From NCBI GenBank assembly GCA_019636755.1, contig JAHBWZ010000001.1, forward strand, positions 620,001-684,000: a stretch of DNA of 64,000 bases. Reading direction: 5' to 3'. The notes under the pieces are model-generated. The model was not told the DNA's origin, ran no database searches, and saw only the letters and a program-made list of their open reading frames with translations. The position numbers were made by a program, and so were the translations under genes. Source of the stretch: Phycisphaeraceae bacterium. GTDB taxonomy: Bacteria; Planctomycetota; Phycisphaerae; Phycisphaerales; SM1A02. Positions 60,725-64,000 of this stretch are shown piece by piece (the first letter of the stretch is position 1; every line of letters begins with the position of its first letter).

Positions 60725-61402
60725 TCAGCGGCGCGCGCCGGGCCGCCGCAGCGCCCGCTGGGCGCCGGGAGGTGCCGATCGCAGCAGCGCGTCGATCGGC
60801 TCCTGCCGTTCCCTGGCCTCGTGGACCAGGCGTCCGAGATGCGCGTCGAGTTCCAGCGCCCAGCGATCGAAGTAGCGCTCCAGTTCATGGCGGTTGAAGC
60901 GCGTGAGCGGGTCGTCCAGCCCGGTCTGGGCCACGGCCCAGTCGATGAGACTGCCGCCCGTCCGCCCGAACCGGTACAGCTCGAGCGTCGCGGCGATGCG
61001 CTGCGCCAGGGTCAGGAATGGATCCCGGACCTTCTGCGGCAGCGTGATCATCGCTTCGTCGATCTTCTTCCTGGCCACCGGGGCGAGCCAGTCGCCTTCG
61101 GCGATGCCGGCCCAGTGTCCGAGCGTCGGCCCCTCCGAGTCGGACGGCGGCGCGCCCCCGTCCGCGGGAATCCGCTCCAGGGGTGCATGCGACGTCACGA
61201 GCACCTTGAGACCGCCGTTGGGAAAGCGGATCGTGACGCGCTGGCACTCGATGCCGGCCTCCCGGAAGACCTCGGCTCGCGTGACATTCCCGATTCCCCA
61301 CTCGGGACGCCCCAGGTGACGCACGCGGTCACCGAATCTGAATCGTTCCTCCGCCCTGGAGGAATCCACCGTTCGTGTGTGCATACCGACGCCCGCTTCC
61401 AT
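60725..61402 (-). CDS. DUF3553-type protein with helical C-terminal domain
   Basis: 225 residues. Residues 15-70, ERFRFGDRVRHLGRPEWGIG then VTRAEVFREAGIECQRVTIR, form an SH3-like barrel of the DUF3553 type, related in layout to CarD/UvrD C-terminal Tudor folds that meet RNA polymerase or DNA. The rest is helical (DPFLTLAQRIAATLELYRFG; RFNRHELERYFDRWALELDA). AAGGA lies 6 bases before ATG 61402; ATG 61384 is an alternative. Function unknown. Confidence 0.7.
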   Translation of the reverse strand: MEAGVGMHTRTVDSSRAEERFRFGDRVRHLGRPEWGIGNVTRAEVFREAGIECQRVTIRFPNGGLKVLVTSHAPLERIPADGGAPPSDSEGPTLGHWAGIAEGDWLAPVARKKIDEAMITLPQKVRDPFLTLAQRIAATLELYRFGRTGGSLIDWAVAQTGLDDPLTRFNRHELERYFDRWALELDAHLGRLVHEARERQEPIDALLRSAPPGAQRALRRPGARR

Positions 61403-61684
61403 GCGGTTCCTTTCCAGGGTGTACTGTCCGCCATCGGGAGCCCGGAACATCCACCGGCGGCCGGACCTCGTCCCGCTGCGGGAGAACGGTCCGACCACGC
61501 CGTCGATATGCCGATTCCGGCACATCCGGAGCCTCGGCGTCGCGGATGAAACGCCCTCGATGAGCGTGATGCTTTTCAACCCCCGCCTGGGTACATCGGC
61601 ACAGAGGCTCGATGACCTGCGAAGGAGTATACCGGCAGACGGACGGATGAGCCCGGAATCACGCCGCGAATCATCCCGACCGCG

Positions 61685-62569
61685 ATGGTGGCGGTGGCAT
61701 GGCCGCTCCGGGATACTGCCCGCGTGCCGGCAACTACATTCGCATTCCTCGGCGACATTGTTGCCGGTCCCGGCCGCCGGATCGTGGAAACATGGCTTCC
61801 GGTGCTGCGCGGTGACCACGCACCGGACATCGTGGTCGCCAACGCCGAGAACGCCGCGCACGGCTCCGGGCTCTCCGCCCGGCAGTACCGGGAACTGCGG
61901 GCGCTGGGAATCGACGGCATCACGCTGGGCGACCACGCATTCCGCGAGCCCTCCATCCGCCCGGTCCTGGAGGAGCCGGAGGCGCGCGTGATCCGTCCGC
62001 TCAACCTCTCCCCACGGGCCGGGGGGCGCACGGTCCTGCGGCTTCCCCCCCCGCCCGGCCGCCGGCGCGGCGTGGCCGTGATCACGGTCCTGGGGCGGAT
62101 CTTCATGGCCCTTCCGGCCGACGACCCCTTCCGCGCGGTGGACGACCTGATCGCCGCCCTGGGGAGCGCCGAGCCCGTGACCATCATCGTCGAGGCACAC
62201 ATGGAGGCCACCAGCGAGAAAGCGGCCCTGGCGCACCACCTCGATGGGCGGGTCGCCGCGGTGCTGGGTACCCACACGCACGTCCCGACGGCGGACGCAC
62301 GGATCCTGCCGGGAGGCACCGCCTTCATCACCGATGTCGGCATGTGCGGTCCCTACGACTCCTGCATCGGCCGCGACAAGAGCGCGGTCGTCCGATACAT
62401 GACCACCGGCGTCTTCCAGGCCTACGGCATCGGCGCCGGCGACGAGCGACTCTGTGCCGCGGTCGTGTCCCTCTCCGACGATACCGGCCTCGCGCTGGCG
62501 ATCCGTCGCGTGGAGTATCCACCGCCTCCCGTGTCTCACCCGGGGCCGGTGCCGCATCCGGCCGGCTGA
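61685..62569 (+). CDS. YmdB-like metallophosphoesterase
   Basis: 294 residues. FAFLGDIVAGPGRRIVETWL, VVANAENAAHGSGLSARQYR, LGDHAF (GNH in most relatives), EAHMEATSEKAAL, GTHTHVPTADARILPGGTAF and TDVGMCGPYDSCIG place it in the TIGR00282/YmdB family of di-iron cyclic nucleotide phosphodiesterases. GDH for GNH and EAH for DxH are small changes near the metals. Start uncertain: ATG 61685 is used; GTG 61724 begins right before the fold. A classical terminator follows. Confidence 0.87.
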   Translation: MVAVAWPLRDTARVPATTFAFLGDIVAGPGRRIVETWLPVLRGDHAPDIVVANAENAAHGSGLSARQYRELRALGIDGITLGDHAFREPSIRPVLEEPEARVIRPLNLSPRAGGRTVLRLPPPPGRRRGVAVITVLGRIFMALPADDPFRAVDDLIAALGSAEPVTIIVEAHMEATSEKAALAHHLDGRVAAVLGTHTHVPTADARILPGGTAFITDVGMCGPYDSCIGRDKSAVVRYMTTGVFQAYGIGAGDERLCAAVVSLSDDTGLALAIRRVEYPPPPVSHPGPVPHPAG

Positions 62570-63121
62570 TCCGGAGCGCCGCCTGTGTCCGTTCCTGCCG
62601 CTCCATCGGGACTTGGGGCGGGCGAGGCAGGATGGCGAGTCCTGCCGGGCTTTTTTTCCGCGATCGGAGGCCGTGACATCTTGACGCGGGTCGGAATCTG
62701 TTGTCGTATACATCCACGTTCGACCGCGAGGCACGGTGTGCCGGGCCACCGGATCACCGGTTCGCAGCCGGACGCGAGAAGAGAAACGAAGTCGGATTCC
62801 GACTGAGAGAACGAGAAGAGAAGAAGTTGAGAAGAGGCCACTCCCCTCGGGAGTGAATCCAGGAACTCGGTGCAACTGGCATCCGGTGCGGGTGCCGTGA
62901 CCGTTGGCATCGACAGTCATCTGATGGCCACCCGAGCCGCGCCGATCCCGGCGACCTCGGCCCGGGACCCGTCCGGCGCCTCCTCCGGCCGGACGATCTG
63001 GACCATCGGGTGGTCGGTGCCATGGTGCGGTGTCCGACTCGGACGGCGGAACGGCAGGAGGCCGTTGCCGCCAGGCCCCGCGCAGCGTGTTCCTGCTGGG
63101 ACCCCCCAGGAACCCCCACCG
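62570..63121 (+). other. Terminator plus structured, purine-rich leader region
   Basis: 552 bases with the YmdB terminator, then a possible promoter (TTGACG 62681-62686; TATACA 62707-62712, long spacer), three small hairpins (62754-62767, 62791-62805, 62840-62856) and a purine tract 62775-62838. The frame of the next gene is open from 62831, so the right part may be coding from a GTG at 62870 (AGGA 5 bases before). Confidence 0.45.
62626..62657 (+). terminator. Rho-independent terminator of the YmdB-like gene
   Basis: GGCAGGA (62626-62632) and TCCTGCC (62640-62646) form a perfect 7-bp stem, followed by GGGC and seven T (62651-62657). The only classical terminator with a full U tract in the window. 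Confidence 0.9.
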
Positions 63122-64000
63122 ATGGAACGCCCGCGATCGTCCGGCCGCCGCGCCAGGCACCAACTCGGAACGGAGTCACCGACTGGTGAATGCCTGCGGA
63201 CTCGGATGGCACCGCCGTACGGCCCCACCGCCCGACGCGCCGCCGCCGCACGCTGCACCATTCTCATTTCCGGCGAGACCGGTGTCGGCAAGGGCCGCTT
63301 CGCGAAGTGGCTGCATGCGCAGAGCCCCAGGCACGCCGGGCCGTTCATCCCCGTCAACTGCGGGGCGATTCCGGAGTCGCTCATCGACAGCCAGCTCTTC
63401 GGTCATGCGCGCGGGGCCTTCAGCGGCGCCACGCATGAGCACGTCGGCCTGGTTCGCGCGGCCGACGGCGGCACGCTCTTCCTGGATGAGGTCGGCGAGC
63501 TTCCCGCATCCGCGCAGATGCGCCTGCTGCGGCTTCTCCAGGAACGGGAAGTGCAGCCGGTCGGCTATCCCCGCCCGGTGATCGTGGATGTCCGGGTCAT
63601 CGCCGCGACGAACGTGGATCTCCATGCCGCGGTCGCCGAGCGGAGGTTCCGGGAGGACCTGCTCTATCGACTCGACGTGGTCTCTCTGACCGTGCCGCCA
63701 CTGCGCGAGCGCCGAGCCGAGATCCAGGGACTCATCGATCACTTCAATGCCGAGTTCGCCGGCATCTACGACCAGGCCCCCCTCGCGTTCCTGCCGGAGG
63801 CCCGGAGCATCCTTCTGCAGCATCCCTGGCCCGGGAACATCCGACAGCTGCGCGCCGTGCTCGAGCGCCTGCATGTGCTCGCCCCGGGGGAACCTGTGAC
63901 TGTCGAGAAACTCGCCGGCATCGGCCAGCTCGAGCGGCCTGGCGCCGGCGCGGTTCCGGACCTCGACCAGGTCCGGGCGGCTGAGATCCGCCGGCTGCTC
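63122..64000 (+). CDS. Sigma-54-dependent activator AAA+ domain protein (cut by window edge)
   Basis: At least 293 residues visible; the gene continues past the right edge. Walker A ILISGETGVGKGRFAKWLHA; PVNCGAIPESLIDSQLFGHA; L1 loop GAFSGA (GAFTGA in most activators); Walker B GGTLFLDEVGELPASAQMRL; RVIAATNVDL; RFREDLLYRLDVVSLTVPPL (arginine finger region); and PWPGNIRQLRAVLERL. It remodels sigma-54 RNA polymerase. No receiver or GAF domain precedes the AAA+ in this frame. Start unclear: ATG 63122, GTG 62870 or ATG 63206. The DNA-binding domain is off the edge. Confidence 0.85.
   Translation, partial: MERPRSSGRRARHQLGTESPTGECLRTRMAPPYGPTARRAAAARCTILISGETGVGKGRFAKWLHAQSPRHAGPFIPVNCGAIPESLIDSQLFGHARGAFSGATHEHVGLVRAADGGTLFLDEVGELPASAQMRLLRLLQEREVQPVGYPRPVIVDVRVIAATNVDLHAAVAERRFREDLLYRLDVVSLTVPPLRERRAEIQGLIDHFNAEFAGIYDQAPLAFLPEARSILLQHPWPGNIRQLRAVLERLHVLAPGEPVTVEKLAGIGQLERPGAGAVPDLDQVRAAEIRRLL

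Noticed and set aside
60725-63163. 812-residue minus-strand frame spanning DUF3553 and the YmdB region
   Set aside because: Only the last 225 residues look like protein with an SD; the rest is antisense to the YmdB gene and crosses its terminator.
63030-63581. Plus-strand 183-residue frame overlapping the start of the sigma-54 activator gene
   Set aside because: It runs out of frame with the AAA+ motifs and has no recognisable content past 63250.

Overview
The window is a very GC-rich (near 70 %) bacterial chromosome segment, densely coded on both strands. It shows no insertion sequences, CRISPR arrays or phage genes. The gene content points to Planctomycetota, most likely class Phycisphaerae: an orphan FlgI-like lipoprotein, a lone mraZ away from any dcw cluster, a short DUF3553-type protein, an EF-G-like paralogue, an ECF sigma factor with a membrane partner, and a clade II (Sec-type) nosZ lipoprotein. 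This assignment is an inference from the genes, not from a marker alignment.

Layout. 1-16 kb is housekeeping: ileS (cut by the left edge), an ArsR regulator, tRNA-Ala(CGC), mutS, a thioredoxin-like protein, a Dps-like ferritin, an M20 peptidase, dapF behind an M48 protease, a NifU-type Fe-S scaffold, csrA, and mraZ with a four-box operator. 16-26 kb holds a flavin reductase-like protein, a glycosyltransferase, an amidohydrolase, an ECF sigma factor overlapping a LolA/RseB-like membrane partner, a peptidoglycan amidase, the rpsO-pnp pair and queC.

26-40 kb is the distinctive part. On the minus strand lies a tightly coupled operon nnrS(+ScdA_N domain) - tyrosine phenol-lyase - tryptophanase. 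Diverging from it is a nitrous oxide reductase cluster: nosZ - (membrane domain::NosD) - nosF - nosY - nosL - (cytochrome oxidase subunit III with an internal cytochrome c domain) - small membrane protein - Rrf2 regulator. The genes from nosD to the subunit III fusion overlap or are spaced by only a few bases. A strong 16-bp hairpin separates nosZ from the accessory genes. Two palindromes sit in the shared divergent control region. No nitrite or nitric oxide reductase is in the window, so what is visible is an N2O-respiring module tied to an NO-response protein and two aromatic amino acid beta-lyases.

40-64 kb returns to general functions: two overlapping secreted amidohydrolases (the second lacks the usual metal-binding HxH), an EF-G-like GTPase, trmL, htpX, glyA, and an operon of secreted nuclease/phosphatase-like protein, methylguanine methyltransferase and UDP-glucose dehydrogenase. 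Then come an orphan sigma region-4 protein, tRNA-Val(TAC), the FlgI-like lipoprotein, smc, a repetitive secreted protein, two small conserved proteins, a YmdB-type phosphodiesterase with a textbook terminator, and a sigma-54 activator AAA+ gene running off the right edge behind a structured, purine-rich leader.
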